From: Periconia sp. R9002
Lineage: Eukaryota > Ascomycota > Dothideomycetes > Pleosporales > Periconiaceae
NCBI GenBank assembly: GCA_023627715.1
Contig: JAMAHW010000001.1
Location: 1,302,001-1,366,000, forward strand
Direction of reading: 5' to 3'
DNA: 64,000 nucleotides
Part shown: positions 1-11,678 of the stretch, piece by piece
How the letters are laid out: every line of letters begins with the position of its first letter
Numbering within the stretch: position 1 is the stretch's first letter
The notes under the pieces: generated by a model
Told to the model about the DNA's origin: nothing
The model's database searches: none
The model's input: only the letters and a program-made list of their open reading frames with translations
Program-made: the position numbers and the translations under genes

Positions 1-578
1 CTACCAACGTGCCTATTTGTTATAGCACATTGGAGTGCCTTATGCTCCCCATATATGGTTTGTTCAGCTCCAGCTGCTAATAAAAGCTTAACCATCTTTG
101 TATAGCCGTAATAAGCTGCAGCACAAAGTGGATTATTCGTCGCGATGGAATATGATGGGTTGTTGACATTCCCACCAAGATCGACCAGGCGTTGTGCCAT
201 TTTTGTAAGGCCCCATTCGGCAAAATGTAGCAGGAGATCCCCTTCTGTGTCTGTAACGTCTTGAGCAATTAACTGTTTCATTGCGATGGGGTATAACTTT
301 TGGCTGGTCCGCGCGAAACGAGAAAGCTCATGGGGAGCTAAATGGCTCGCGACATTACATATGACGCTTTGCGGGAGGGTGAAGATTCCGGTGTTGTATC
401 TCAGTCTGTTCAAATAGTCCATGGCGAAAGAATGCAAACTGCGATTTGTGCGGCCAAGAATCCTAATGCTAACAATGTCCAAGTGGGAAACAATCTCGTA
501 TAGAAGGTCCTTCGGACATTGCGAGAGTTGGTCTGGGTCGGTAATCTCGATGGGAGGCGTAGTAGAGGGAGCTTCCAT
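1..578 (-). CDS. F-box / ankyrin-repeat protein, N-terminal part (cut by window edge)
   Basis: An open frame runs from an ATG at 578 down to base 1 with no stop (192 codons plus 2 nt), so the C-terminus lies outside the window. Residues about 15-50 look like an F-box (LSQCPKDLLYEIVSHLD, then LGRTNRSLHSF). Residues about 67-100 repeat the same pattern (SVICNVASHLAPHELSRFARTS), a possible second F-box. The sequence then enters ankyrin repeats (GDLLLHFAEWGLTKMAQRLV, NPLCAAAYYGYTKMVKLLL). F-box proteins of this kind usually recruit substrates to SCF ubiquitin ligases, with ankyrin repeats as the binding surface. That is family knowledge; the substrate is unknown. No intron is needed in the visible part. 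The F-box plus ankyrin reading is firm; the doubled F-box is less so. Confidence 0.75.
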   Translation of the reverse strand, partial: MEAPSTTPPIEITDPDQLSQCPKDLLYEIVSHLDIVSIRILGRTNRSLHSFAMDYLNRLRYNTGIFTLPQSVICNVASHLAPHELSRFARTSQKLYPIAMKQLIAQDVTDTEGDLLLHFAEWGLTKMAQRLVDLGGNVNNPSYSIATNNPLCAAAYYGYTKMVKLLLAAGAEQTIYGEHKALQCAITNRHVG

Positions 579-1750
579 CTTCAGAGAGGCAGTCGATAGT
601 CAGAAGTCGCAGATGTGGATGAGAGAAAGCTCGGCGGGTACACACATAACAACCTCAAACACTTGAGCTTGTAGCAAATAGCTTCTGTCACGTGACGAGA
701 ACCTGGCGAGCTTAATTTCCTTTCTGGACTATGACGTAGTTGCTCTCCTTGGCTTACAAAGGAATTGGAGCCTAGCACCAAGTTCAGTGTTATGTTCGAA
801 TGCGTTTTTCAACCCTCTCCTTGATGATTCCCCCCCTTACCTGACAACAAATCGCATTTCCATTGTTCCCGTTATCCTATCCAATGACAGATAGGTTCTT
901 CTTTATATCTTTCTGTTTAAATATAAATAGTTTGGTATAGTTACTGGGAGGATAATATATTAGATGATATCAGTTGTGACTATAGTATAGTCAGTGCCTC
1001 CATAATCAAAATTAGGTGGGCGCGGCGATGCCTTCTACCTTGCGAGCAAACGCAGAGAGGCCAAGTGACTAAGATAATCAATCACCAGATCTCCTAGTTC
1101 TAGCACATGAACTCTCTGTCTCTCTCCGATGGTTATGAGCCGTTATTGATGAAATTGAATTTTGATCCTCACAGAGTAATAACCCTGGGTATCGACACAT
1201 GGTGTGGGCACACTGGGTAAAGAGCCGTTATTGATATTAACGCTCTAGTGGCGTACGAACAGTGTCATTCTTTGGCAGAGCAGTTGATTTTCTATCTCTC
1301 TTATATCTCTCTTAGGGTCACAGGTCTTCATAGCTCCTGATAGCGAACAATTGTCGGTGAAAACAATCGGGAAACAATGGAATTCTTATGGGCTCTCTAC
1401 ACTTTTCTACTGTACTAGTGTAAGCTTTTACACTATTATTAGTGGGATCTGCAATAAGTAACAATCAATAATGCTGAAAAGAAAAACAGCTGTTGGATAT
1501 TACTACTCCCTGCTTTCCATTAAATGCTGCTTGGTGGGGAAGCTTTATTGGCCTCGGTAGCGAGACAAGCGCCCTTGCGCCCTTCGCCTTTGGTAGGTGG
1601 TGCAGAAACGGCATAAGAGCAACAAACTCCTCGGAGGTTCCACCGATGCTAAATATCTCCTCTCAATGACAAAGCTACTGTCTTATCCGTTTATCTCAAC
1701 CCGTAATCTCTCAATACATTATCTTACCAATATTTAGGCAGGCCACCACA
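579..1750. other. Intergenic region, F-box gene to acyltransferase
   Basis: This 1.2-kb stretch separates two divergently transcribed genes and must hold both promoters. It is AT-rich around 900-970. I see no convincing coding frame, tRNA or repeat in it. The segment just before 1751 (ccaccacaATG) is a reasonable fungal translation-start context. Confidence 0.5.
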
Positions 1751-3247
1751 ATGACCTCAGGCTCCAGCATGCAGAGTTTCCACCTCAACACTCTGGATCA
1801 AACTATGCTCCGTATATATGTGCGACACCTGCATATCTTCCAGTTTCCAGATCCCCAGAAGACTGAGGAGGCGTTTCAAGTCCTTCGGCAAGGTTTCTTC
1901 TTGACGCTTCGCCAGTGGCCATTTCTGGCGGGTTCTATCCAGCCACCAACAGAACAACAGGGAAAACTTAGCTTGCAGTACCCCGAAACAATATCTGAAG
2001 AATTGGTGGACGAACTATTCACAATCAACATCACAACAGCGAAGAATGATGAGCTGAGTTTTAGCAAACTGGAAAGCGAGGGCTTTTCACCGTCAAAGCT
2101 TCCACGCGACGCGTTTTGTCCTGAATTGTTGAAGAATCATCCAGGACTGGATGATGCATTTGCTGAAGGACTTATCAGCTTCAAACAAGGCATTGAGGTA
2201 CCAGTTCTGGCAGCGCAAGCAAATTTCATTCCCGAGGGACTGATCCTGAGTGTTTACTCCAACCACAATGTGTTAGATGGAACAGGTGTCGCGCAGTTTT
2301 ACCGGACTTGGAGCTCTCATGTGTCCTCCTCCAGCCAGGCCATTGCCTCTAACAAGCATTCCGAACCCAGTTCTTCTCCAACGTCAGGCCAAAGTGGCGT
2401 CGCCAGTGAAGAGGCTCAAAGGCACGCATTGGACGACCTTGCCAAATCAGCTGAGCCCAAGGACTGTCCTGAGGTCCGCTATCCTGGCACCGTGTCCAAC
2501 ACACCAAAACTTCGAAGTGCACCATACAGTCTCTCAGCAAGGGTATTCGTATTCTCATCGCCTACAATGTCGCAGCTTACCTCAGAGCTGTCGTCGCTCA
2601 CCAGCACCCGGATCTCAAGTTTCACGGCGCTGCTCACGCTTATGTGGTCCCAGATCACCCTCTCGCGTGCAGCATGCCTCGAGGAAAAGAACATTCGAGA
2701 GACTAAATTGACTATGGCTTTCGACCACCGAAAGAACCTGAAAGAATATATCAGTGACTCTTACCTAGGCAATTGCGCGACGGGGATCACAACATCCTCT
2801 CCACTCGTTGCAATGATATCCTCATTTCACAACCGGATCACCTCAGAAGACCTAGCCCCAATCGCCCGGGGAATCACCGAAACCCTTTCATCAACCAATC
2901 TAGACTGGCTAAAGCCTCGCCTCTCGCTCTTCTCACGTACGCCCAATCCCCATCACCTCGGTCTCGACATTGATATTTTCAACGGCCCGGACTTATTTGT
3001 AACAAGTTGGATGCATATCGGGACCGATTGCGTTTGGAATATACCTGGAGTAGTCGGGCAGGCGCCAAAAGCGATCAGGAAGCCGCAGTCGCAGACGGAA
3101 GGTAATATACACATATTGCCCAGACTAAAGATGGTGAATTCGGATTCTCCATTTCAGGTTATGGTATGCTTGGAAGAAGGGGAGATGAAGAGATTGGTAA
3201 AGAGACTCGAGGATGAGGAGTGGGTAGATAGGATTATAACTGCGTGA
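1751..3247 (+). CDS. BAHD-like / trichothecene-3-O-acetyltransferase-family acyltransferase
   Basis: A single uninterrupted 498-aa frame, a normal length for the fungal transferase family (PF02458-like). The catalytic HxxxD motif is HNVLD at residues 172-176. The histidine is the general base that moves an acyl group from acyl-CoA to a hydroxyl or amine. A degenerate structural motif in the place of DFGWG is seen at 426-433 (DCVWNIPG), as in many fungal members. Residues about 10-60 (LDQTMLRIYVRHLHIFQFPD, then RQGFFLTLRQWPFLAG) match the N-terminal fold of the family. The substrate cannot be predicted. Such enzymes often decorate secondary metabolites, but the polyketide synthase in this window is about 59 kb away, so no shared pathway is implied. 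Confidence 0.85.
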   Translation: MTSGSSMQSFHLNTLDQTMLRIYVRHLHIFQFPDPQKTEEAFQVLRQGFFLTLRQWPFLAGSIQPPTEQQGKLSLQYPETISEELVDELFTINITTAKNDELSFSKLESEGFSPSKLPRDAFCPELLKNHPGLDDAFAEGLISFKQGIEVPVLAAQANFIPEGLILSVYSNHNVLDGTGVAQFYRTWSSHVSSSSQAIASNKHSEPSSSPTSGQSGVASEEAQRHALDDLAKSAEPKDCPEVRYPGTVSNTPKLRSAPYSLSARVFVFSSPTMSQLTSELSSLTSTRISSFTALLTLMWSQITLSRAACLEEKNIRETKLTMAFDHRKNLKEYISDSYLGNCATGITTSSPLVAMISSFHNRITSEDLAPIARGITETLSSTNLDWLKPRLSLFSRTPNPHHLGLDIDIFNGPDLFVTSWMHIGTDCVWNIPGVVGQAPKAIRKPQSQTEGNIHILPRLKMVNSDSPFQVMVCLEEGEMKRLVKRLEDEEWVDRIITA

Positions 3248-3459
3248 TGGCAACTACTTCTTGGAGTTGTGTTGACGTCACCTTCAAATAATGTATTTGA
3301 TCTCTGAACCTATCGCTTAGTTCAAGATTACTTAAGCATTCGAGTGATTGCCTAGTTGGTTGTGTTACGCTCCCAGATAGGTTGTGCGGTGCAGGGACAT
3401 GGTCACGCCGGGCTCAAGCTGAACGGACGGAGTCAGTCAACCACTTTCACCCTGCTTGA

Positions 3460-3473
3460 TTATATTATAAAGG
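3460..3473 (+). promoter_or_regulatory. TATA-like element upstream of the zinc-finger/APH gene
   Basis: TATATTATAAAGG lies about 55 bp upstream of the ATG at 3529, at a plausible distance for a TATA box with a short 5' leader. It sits in the 281-bp gap after the acyltransferase, which holds nothing else I can recognise. Confidence 0.45.
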
Positions 3474-3528
3474 CACAACGCGACCCCATTTTCATATTCG
3501 ACTACATTCTTCTCCAACCCACAAAAAA

Positions 3529-4964
3529 ATGTCATACGAGCCGTACTATTATTCTCGGGGTTGGGCCTGCTCCGTGTCATTGTGTGAGGAGGCATCGACC
3601 ACCGACATACAAAGGTGCCGTAACTGTAGCCAACGTTTCTGCGCCAACCACATCGGTGTCACGTTTCACAACTGTCCAGTGAGTAGACATGAAGGACCGC
3701 TCCCAGAGAAATCTAAACGTGTGTCAAGAATAGATTGGATAGCGACGCATGCGCGGCTGTCATAGCCGATGAGCTGAAGGGTATATATGCACAAGTTGAC
3801 GACAAACTCCTCGTTCAGCGGGCTACACGACTTAATAAAGGAATTCCTTGCGAATTGGATCCAGCGTATCCCATGGGAAGAAACTACATAGGATCGATGC
3901 ACGTCCATCTTCGTCTTATGTTCGCGGACGGTTCAGCCTGGCTCGCTCGCATTCCCCGGCGCGCTTTGACGTCGCCCGACGACGAGATCACCAACTATAT
4001 GCTCCTCAATGAATACGCCACCCTCAAATGGCTGGAATTGATTGGTTTCCCGGCACCTAGGGTCCACGATTACGGCTTTCAAAACGATTCTCGGAATGGC
4101 GTGGGAGTTGCTTTCATGTTGATCAATGAAATACCAGGACAACCGCTCAGCGATGTCACTGCCACTGGGGGAGAGTTAGAAAAAGTGTACACACAGATGG
4201 CTGAGCTATATAACAGACTCAGTCATTATCGTTTTGGCCAGATTGGTTCATTCACTCTCGATCGGGACGGAAATTTGAAAATTGGGCATTTGATCGGTGA
4301 TGGCACGGGTATGTTCTCGAATATTGGACCTTTTGAGAACGCGAATGAGTACTATGCTGCATTGGCGCAACAGTATCAGGAATTGATTGCGATGGGAGCA
4401 CTATTCGTTCGTTATCCAGTCAATGCCTACATCATCTACAAGCACCTCGAGGAACTGGCCAAAGACGGGAAGTTGAATCAGTTCAGTTCAGACCTTAACG
4501 ACGGACCCTTCTTCTTGAAACACACGAGAGACGAAAGTCTTAACATCTTTGTTGATGAGAGATTCAATATCACATGTCTGATTGATTGGAGCTTTTCCCG
4601 GTTTGTTCCCATCTACGAAGCATTTGGACCCTCATTAGTTACCGCGGACGAAACTAGAATCCACAATGGCGTGCCTGGATTGAGCGAGGACGACAAGATT
4701 TTTGCCAAAGCTTTACATGCCAAGCGCCCTGATTTAGCACGCTTTTCTTGTTCTCCGGATACGGTTCGTCGCTTCGTTTTTGGTGTCTATCCTGGGAAGG
4801 ACAAGGAGTTCACGGAAGCACTGCGTCGTTTTAATGGGATCTTAGAAGTCTTGAATGAAAGTACGATATCGGACTGGGGAGAGTGGCGCAAGAATGCTAT
4901 TTCTAAATGGGCAAACGACGAGAAATTGATTGCTCTTATGAACAGTTCGAACCAGAATATCTGA
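3529..4964 (+). CDS. AN1-like zinc finger fused to an aminoglycoside-phosphotransferase-like (APH) kinase
   Basis: Two exons, 3529-3678 and 3729-4964, give 461 aa. The 50-bp intron has a GTGAGT donor, a CTAAAC branch-like site and a CAAG acceptor, and the phases agree. The first 50 residues hold C-x4-C-x10-C-x2-C-x4-C-x2-H-x5-H-x-C, close to the AN1 zinc-finger pattern. The rest is an APH/choline-kinase fold: KWLELIGFPAPRVHDYGF (N-lobe), then FLKHTRDESLNIFVDE and ITCLIDWSF in the places of the catalytic loop (HxD...N) and the metal-binding DW motif. The catalytic loop keeps H, D and N with changed spacing. Fungal genomes hold many such APH proteins with unknown small-molecule substrates; antibiotic resistance should not be assumed. 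The zinc finger may mediate protein binding, which is inference. Confidence 0.8.
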
Positions 4965-5219
4965 GCTGTGTAATACCTTAAGACTCATTACCTAGCATAA
5001 AATGAGACGAAGAATTGTTTCACGCTCTGCCTTGAATTTGAGGGAATGGTACTCTGAGTAGTCACTTGATGCTACTCATTGGCATGACAAGTTGTACTTA
5101 AGTTTGATACGCTAGGTCAAGATTCTGAATCACACAATTTTTCCGGTAAATATCTAAATTCGATTCTATCGGTTTCATTATTTTGGAGATAAGTAATGAG
5201 ATTTGATTACGACGTGGCG
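4965..5219. other. 3' flank of the APH gene before Array I
   Basis: No coding frame, tRNA or strong motif is visible here. Array I signatures (short CACAT modules and GAT/ATC inverted repeats) start just downstream. Confidence 0.4.
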
Positions 5220-5504
5220 ACGGTGCGTTACATCATTGGGTTGGCAAAAAGAGAACATTTACAAGGAATTTGAAACCCCCATACAGGGTACAACTGTATT
5301 GTGAGCTAATCACAAAAGGCCTGTTCATGGAAAAAGCCTTGTCTCTTTTCTTGGTTGTCCCGTTCAAGGAGAGGTGGTATGTGCAAAAAACTACAGGAGG
5401 AGAAACACGTTCATAACACCAGAACATATGATAGCAGTTTCTTTCAGGATGGGTACGGAGGTACTCCACATACTATTTATATCCGTACCACCCTAACGAT
5501 TACG

Positions 5505-5527
5505 GTGGTGATGATGATATTCATCAT
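5505..5527. repeat. GAT/ATC inverted repeat, Array I
   Basis: GATGATGATATTCATCATT in this span is a near-perfect inverted repeat, the first clear copy of the element found once per unit. Confidence 0.55.
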
Positions 5528-6645
5528 TGCTACTATTCTCATAGCACAACGAAAAACAAAGACCCAAAATAGACACGCACTGAGTCTCGAGAAAACCGCA
5601 CTCCATAACTTCGGTGGGTGATTTGTCTGATAGAGATACTGTTTAGGAATAATTGAAAGAACTGTGCGAGAAAGAGAAGGGAAAGGGGGGGTTGGGTGCC
5701 TATTTATATTATTAAGCGTTACGGGTAGAGTCATGCTTCAAACTGCCAAGGTGTTGCATGACCAGTTGTAAAGTGAATGATGCTAATGACCGTCTTCATC
5801 ATCGTGAATGCTTCTAGAATTACATACAGACAACATGAATCACACGCACTGCCACATGTTCCACATTTTGTGGGGTTTCGACAATTTCTGCGCCCCATCC
5901 CACTCATGGATCCAACATTTTGCTGGTGTGAGGAAACCAAGGAACATCCTTCGGAGAAGAAAAGCAAGTATTTATACTAATAAGGAACTGACGAAAGAGA
6001 GTGAATGAAAACGCAGAACAAGAATGAAAACGCAGAACGAGCAGCCCTACCTGCCGTTAGCAACGATGATGCCGTTGATCATTGTCTACACCTCCACCAA
6101 ACACTAAGATATACGCTCCAACAGCAAACATGAGATGCTAGCTCGGAATATTTAAAAACGACCACCCCCAGCCACATGAGCTGACGGGCGTAAGTTTTTG
6201 AAACGAAGAAAGCAGAAAGAACAGAAACCGAAGGGAGTGTGGAGAGAGAAATAGAAGAGAGGGAATGCGGTGCTATTTATACCATAGTCATCAGGGAAAT
6301 AGCCATTGGGAGTGATACTAAGAAGCAACCGATTCTGAAATCATTGTGGTAATGATGATTCTCATCATCATTTTGCCATCCCGAGAAATGAGATATGGCC
6401 TTGCAATCAGCACTTCGAAAAAAGCATGATATGAGGGAAATGCGCGGTTGACCCGAAACCATGTAAATCGCTGGGTAGAAATTTTGAACCTTATGTTTTA
6501 CAATGAGGCAACTAGAGAAAAGAAGTTGGTGTGAAGAAGTGGAAGATGAGAGGGGGGACCGAAGAATATATATATGCATAGATTTCTCATTTAGGGTTAG
6601 CCGTTGATGCTTGATTCTATAAGCAAGGAAAGGAATGTGACAAAA

Positions 6646-6657
6646 TGATGATCATCA
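6646..6657. repeat. Perfect 12-bp palindrome TGATGATCATCA, Array I
   Basis: This copy has no loop, so it is a perfect DNA palindrome. Other copies have loops of 3 to about 9 nt. It could be a dimeric protein-binding site or an RNA hairpin. Confidence 0.6.
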
Positions 6658-9600
6658 TCACCAGATGCTAACGACAAAGTTTTTCGAAAACATGATAACA
6701 TGTTATATAGGCACTCATCTCATTCGATCATTTTAGATATGAACGGACTGTCATACATGACGGATATTCAAGGTCTGATTTTGAGAAATGGCATACAAGG
6801 TGTGCGGAGAAGCCGACGTGAAGGGGAGGCTACGTAGTGGTATTTATGTCGTATCTCATCCAGGTAGGTAAACGAAGAAGCTAGCCAAATAATGCTACGT
6901 AGATGATGATACCCATCATTATTTCGAATGTTAAACAATATTAGATCGTCTATGGGATACAGAAACAATCGTCTTTCTTGCATAATCAAACAGTACCGAA
7001 CGTTTTTAGAATCAACCACGGCAACCACGCACATATCCATTCCTCGGATATCCTTCAAAGTATCTAAATCTGACATGTATGAATGGAAACGTTTGTGAGG
7101 ATACGTGAAATCACGAGAAAATTTATATAAAACCCAGGCAAAGAATGACTAAGGCAAATACGCGATAGCGATCAAGACGCTGGTATACATCATCGTCGCC
7201 ATCACCAATTTTCAGGGTTTCATACTTAAACAAATTCCAGATCAGTAGAAAATGGGACGTACGAGGACTAATCTACGGTTTGGTCTAAGACTGATTAATG
7301 AGCGATGGAGAATTTCATTATCATTATCAATTGCGAATGCGAATTTCACGCAGTGAAAAATGAATGGCAAAACCACATAAGTGGCCACATGGATCAGTCA
7401 AAAATGATCAGAAAGAGACACATGTCCACATTTCGGGCATTGGAATTTTGAGGAACCTTTCTGTTTCTTTTAGTAGATAATAGACGAGTGTCGCATGCAT
7501 AAAGAAGGATAGACAAAGAAAACGACGATAAAAAAAAAGCTATATGTGTACCTTCCTAAAGCCCCTCAAGGTGATAGTTTACTAATTCTGTAAGAAAAAG
7601 GTGAATAGGGCTCAGGTTGGGGCGTTAATGATACTCATCATCGCTGTTTTACAGGATATCAAAACTGAGATTCTGGCATGCAGGGACAGGTTGAAAAATC
7701 ATATTGAATGTTCGAAAAACCGAGAGAGCACACATAAAGGGTATTGGGTACACATTTTTTATTCGACAAAAGTAAAGAAAATAGCAGAGTGTAAAGAGAA
7801 GAAGAAGAGACAGAGTAGCAAGATGCAGGTATTTAAGCCACCCCATGCAAGCCTTAGTAAGTGTCGCCAAGCAAGCATGACAGAGAGTGTATGTATACAT
7901 TGAATAACGACAGTAGTGGTGATGAAATTTATCATTATCGTGAAACTAAAATTGTACCTCATGAGTCGAAAGTTGAAACAAGCTGGCCATGATTGCAGTT
8001 GCTCTACAACAGACACATCATGTGCTTTCTGTTTAAGTTCTGAATCCGCCGACGCAAGAACGGCCCATTGATTGTAGAAGGTATATCTTTTTGTTTTATT
8101 GCACCAGAAACACAATAGTCCGTGGAGAAATAGAAAGAAAAAGGGGCTAGAAAAGTTGTATTCATATGCACCATCCCACTAGTGCTTAGCAAGAGCGTAG
8201 GTAGGTAATGGTGGTGGTTCTCATCATCATTATCCGGCCAAACTTCCAGTCCAAGACATTCGACGGGGAGAAACAGACGGACGGATTAGGAGGGTTCCAA
8301 AACACGAAGACATAGGCAATGAAGTTTGCATGTTTGAGACCAGGAGAAAGAGAACATGTTCTTGTCTTCTCGGGTTTTTAGTTCTATGATTGGGGATTAA
8401 GGCTTGAGGTGAGTGCGAAAGGAAGAAACGAACGAGAAGAGGAGGTATCTTTTATACACAAGGCCACGCACGGTCCCTTATAGCCACACCACTAGAGAAA
8501 GAATCAGAATACCGTCACGTACAATGATAATGCTGATAACCCTCATCATCACTGTGCATTGCAAAGACCCCAACACCAAACTTCAAAAACGACGGACAAA
8601 CATGGACTTTTCTGCATTTAGAGTCAACCTCATCGAAAGGATTGAGAGCTTTTCTGAACCTGCAAACAACAAGACCACATGCGTTAACATCACAAGGTAT
8701 TTTGGTCCCGTGAATGGGGTCACAGGAGTAGTGTGAAGAAAGAAAAGGTCGAGGGAGGAAGGGGAGAGCGGGCTTTTTATATCCATTACTGAGCAGGTGA
8801 CAGAAGAGTTGAGTCAGCATTCGATCATGGAGATGACCTGAGGAAGTTAGAACATGCTGTTGACGATGCTCATTACCGCCGTTAAACTCTTTATGCAGCA
8901 AAGAGCAAATACTAAATGCCTCATAGTTTCGAACTCCCGCAGGTCGCAGGCGCACATATTATTTGTTCCTCGCCGTTATTTTAATTCCCCCACCCCAAAA
9001 TCCCAGCAGTGCAGCGTGAAAAAAAGGAAGGAAGAAAAGCAACAGAAGACAAGGTATTTATACACCTATCGACGAGGAGTTTCTTACGTAATAGCTGATC
9101 CAATCTGTGTGGAAAAGATGCTGGTGACGTTGATCATCATTGTCGACGTCACGAACGTCTCCAAGGGATACCAAAGTGTGCGGAACAGATAGACGCTGCG
9201 CAGAAACACACACGTCGAAAAGATCTATGCTGCGTTTGAGGACGCGCTGCCAGCCGGCACTCATGATCCAATGGTTGGTGCAGTTTTTAAAGGAAGAACA
9301 GCTGCAGTGGCTAGAAAGAGAGAGGAAAGTAGGAAAGTGGAATATTTATATATACTGCCAAGCAGGAAACCAGCCGGAAAGTTACTAAGCTTATGCAAAA
9401 CGAGGGTGTACGAGTAGTTGGTGATGGTGAGGATGAAGTTCGTCATCATCATTAGTGGTTTCGAAAATCACTGGCACATGTTCATGTAGGTCAGTTTCGA
9501 AAACGGGCATGTAGAAACGCGAGAGCACAGAGAAAACATAATCAACTGTGCTGTAATTTTTCATATGAAATCCCCCACCACTGCCCCAAAAGAAGACAGT

Positions 9601-9903
9601 AGAATGCAAATGTGTAGAGAAGAAGAGAGGAAAAGGGGAGGCATTTATATGCAGCACCAGACAATATTTTATTAAGCTGGTACCGGCACAGAGCATAGAG
9701 GGGAGACTACATGTATACGAGGAATACTAGTGACGACGGTGATCTTTCTCATCATCATCGCTATCGTTTAATCCAAAAACATCACGTACAGAAGCCCTGC
9801 CCCCTCCTCGCCCGAAACACAAAGCATACGACGTAAACCTTTTGGCTTTTTAATCCCTCCTATCCCCGTAAACCAGAGACAGGAAGCAAATCTGCCCCCA
9901 AGC

Positions 9904-9980
9904 GTGTGAAGAAGAAAAGAAGAGAGAAGAGGAAAAGAAGGAGGTATTTATAGACGAGGCAGAACAACGAATTAGTAATC
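9904..9980 (+). promoter_or_regulatory. Exemplar unit leader, Array I (purine tract, TATA, TTAGTAA)
   Basis: One of the best preserved leaders. GTGTGAAGAAGAAAAG begins an almost pure purine run of about 40 nt. TATTTATAG follows at 9945 and ATTAGTAATC at about 9971. Spacing of TATA to the third element is about 25-30 nt, typical of TATA to transcription start. A promoter reading is inference from this layout; no transcript evidence is available here. Confidence 0.5.
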
Positions 9981-10031
9981 AAGAAGAAGGAGAGCGATGG
10001 AAAACCGATGATGACGACGAGGGCGACGGTG

Positions 10032-10048
10032 GTGATGATGTTCATCAC
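10032..10048. repeat. Inverted repeat GTGATGA-TGT-TCATCAC, Array I
   Basis: Seven-base arms are perfectly complementary around a 3-nt centre, about 60 nt downstream of the TTAGTAA element of the same unit. Confidence 0.6.
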
Positions 10049-10272
10049 ATATTGCTCGAAACCCGAAACACACCCACACCCACATAACGGGACTGTGCAA
10101 AAGGTGGGAAATGGAGAGGACGCAAGGAACACAGAGGACACAACACAAACATTGGAGATTTGCTTGCGTCTTTTGACGGGCCCGCCTCTCCCGCTCATGT
10201 GAAAGTAGTGTTGATCTTTAAAATTAAGACCTACCACTGCCTTTTACAGCAGTAGCGATACCCTCGCCAGAC

Positions 10273-10345
10273 GTGTGAAGAAGAAAAGAAGAGGAAATCG
10301 AGCAAAGAAGGAGGCTTTTATACATAGTGGTTAGCCACGGTTTAG
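10273..10345 (+). promoter_or_regulatory. Exemplar unit leader, Array I
   Basis: Its first part repeats the 9904 leader closely: GTGTGAAGAAGAAAAGAAG, a purine tract ending GGAGG, CTTTTATAC at 10315 and TTTAGTAAGC at about 10332. The close match between neighbours indicates recent local duplication or gene conversion. Confidence 0.5.
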
Positions 10346-11678
10346 TAAGCAAGTACAGCTTTTCGAGTGTCTGGCAGGGCGAGGTAGATGTTGAGAATGA
10401 ATGATGATGATGCTGATGTTCATCGTTGGGCGAAATCGAAAAGGTCGCACATGAGTAGAGCAGTGCAGAGTTTGAAACAAAATAGATGAGTTAAAAAGCA
10501 CCAAAACACATAGAACCATTGTCTGGCAGTTTTAAAAACCCCACTCACATGTCTATGTTGTGTTGGGTTTTTTTTAAGAAGCAAATTCTCAAAATCGACA
10601 GAAGTCGCACATGAGCAGAACAGTCTAGGGTTTTGAATAAAGCCCGAGTTCCAACACACAAGACATACTGGTGTTTCCAGATTCGTTTGATACCGCCGCT
10701 CATCGATATCTTTGCAAGAAGTTTTTTTTACTAAATATTTCCCCCCAAATCAAGTTTGAAGAAAAAGGAAGAAAGGAAGCCATGCGATGAGCGACAGAGG
10801 TTTATATACCCGTGTCCCTTAGCTGAAACTTAGTAATCAGCTCCATATGTCTATATCTGTACCCATTCTGGAAACAGATAGAGGCTGGTAGTAACAACGA
10901 TAACGTTGATGAAAATCATCGGCATCCAAAACCCAAAAAGAAACAGCACAACATGTAGCTCAGTTTGAAAGTCTTTTAGTCTTTTAAACGAAGTAAAAAA
11001 TTTCGAGAAAACGACGCCAACATGTCGGTTTCGGGATGCTTGTTTAAATGATAAACGAAGTAGTTTATCCAGACAGCACACCCCGACATAAAAACAAAAC
11101 ACCAAAAATTTGAGTGAAGTAGTGATTCCACAGAAAACACCACCCACACACATATTCGTTCAAGTGGAATTTTTTTAGATCCGGCACCCATAAGCCGAAC
11201 TGGTACCCCGTTTGACACACCCAGCACACGCACACCCACACACATGCGTCCTGAAGGCTAGGATTTTAGAACCACCACCACCCACCACCCATAATCCGCA
11301 TCCTCAGGGTTTTTTAAAACATCCACCACCCTCCGAAAAGAGCAGCAGACAACCCACCCCAACCTCCCCGACCCGTGTGTAAAGAGAAAAGAAAAAGAAG
11401 GAAGAACGGAGGGAGAGAAGGGGGTATTTATATGCGTTGGGGACAGGGGGCTTGGCTAGTCAATGTGTATGAGAGGCGGTGTGGTGTTAGTGTAGTGTAG
11501 TGTTCGTGACGGTGATGATGATGATGATGATGATGATGACGAAAGTGGTGACGATGATGTGCATCGTCGTTACTTTTTCTTTGATTGAGGTGTTTCATGT
11601 GCTGGGAAGGACTTTATAGTACATGTACATACAAAATAATACGAAATGATACAACAATCCCCACTCAAACTTTGAAAT

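Larger units (their letters stand above)
5220..11570 (+). repeat. Array I: about 19 tandem TATA / inverted-repeat units, gene-free
   Basis: About 6.35 kb without a credible gene, built of units of about 270-480 bp in one orientation. Each unit has a purine-rich tract, often opening GTGTGAAGAAG; then a TATTTATA-like box; then, in many units, TTAGTAA or TTACTAA about 20-40 nt downstream; then an inverted repeat of GATGAT/ATCATC; then a variable segment with a few CACATG modules. TATA-like boxes are near 5474, 5701, 5969, 6274, 6566, 6841, 7121, 7541, 7830, 8157, 8451, 8774, 9055, 9343, 9642, 9945, 10315, 10801 and 11425. The first ten are more eroded than the last nine. The array ends just beyond the stop of the minus-strand gene at 11679. 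I recognise no transposon, rDNA or known satellite. What it does is unknown. Confidence 0.75.

Noticed and set aside
8925..8955. Minus-strand GTTCGAAACT B-box-like site as a tRNA
   Set aside because: No matching A box at a suitable distance and no acceptor-stem pairing.
5355..10659. Short frames in Array I, for example 9860-10237 and 8515-8955
   Set aside because: They are side effects of low-complexity purine or pyrimidine tracts and differ between equivalent units, so no coding constraint is visible.
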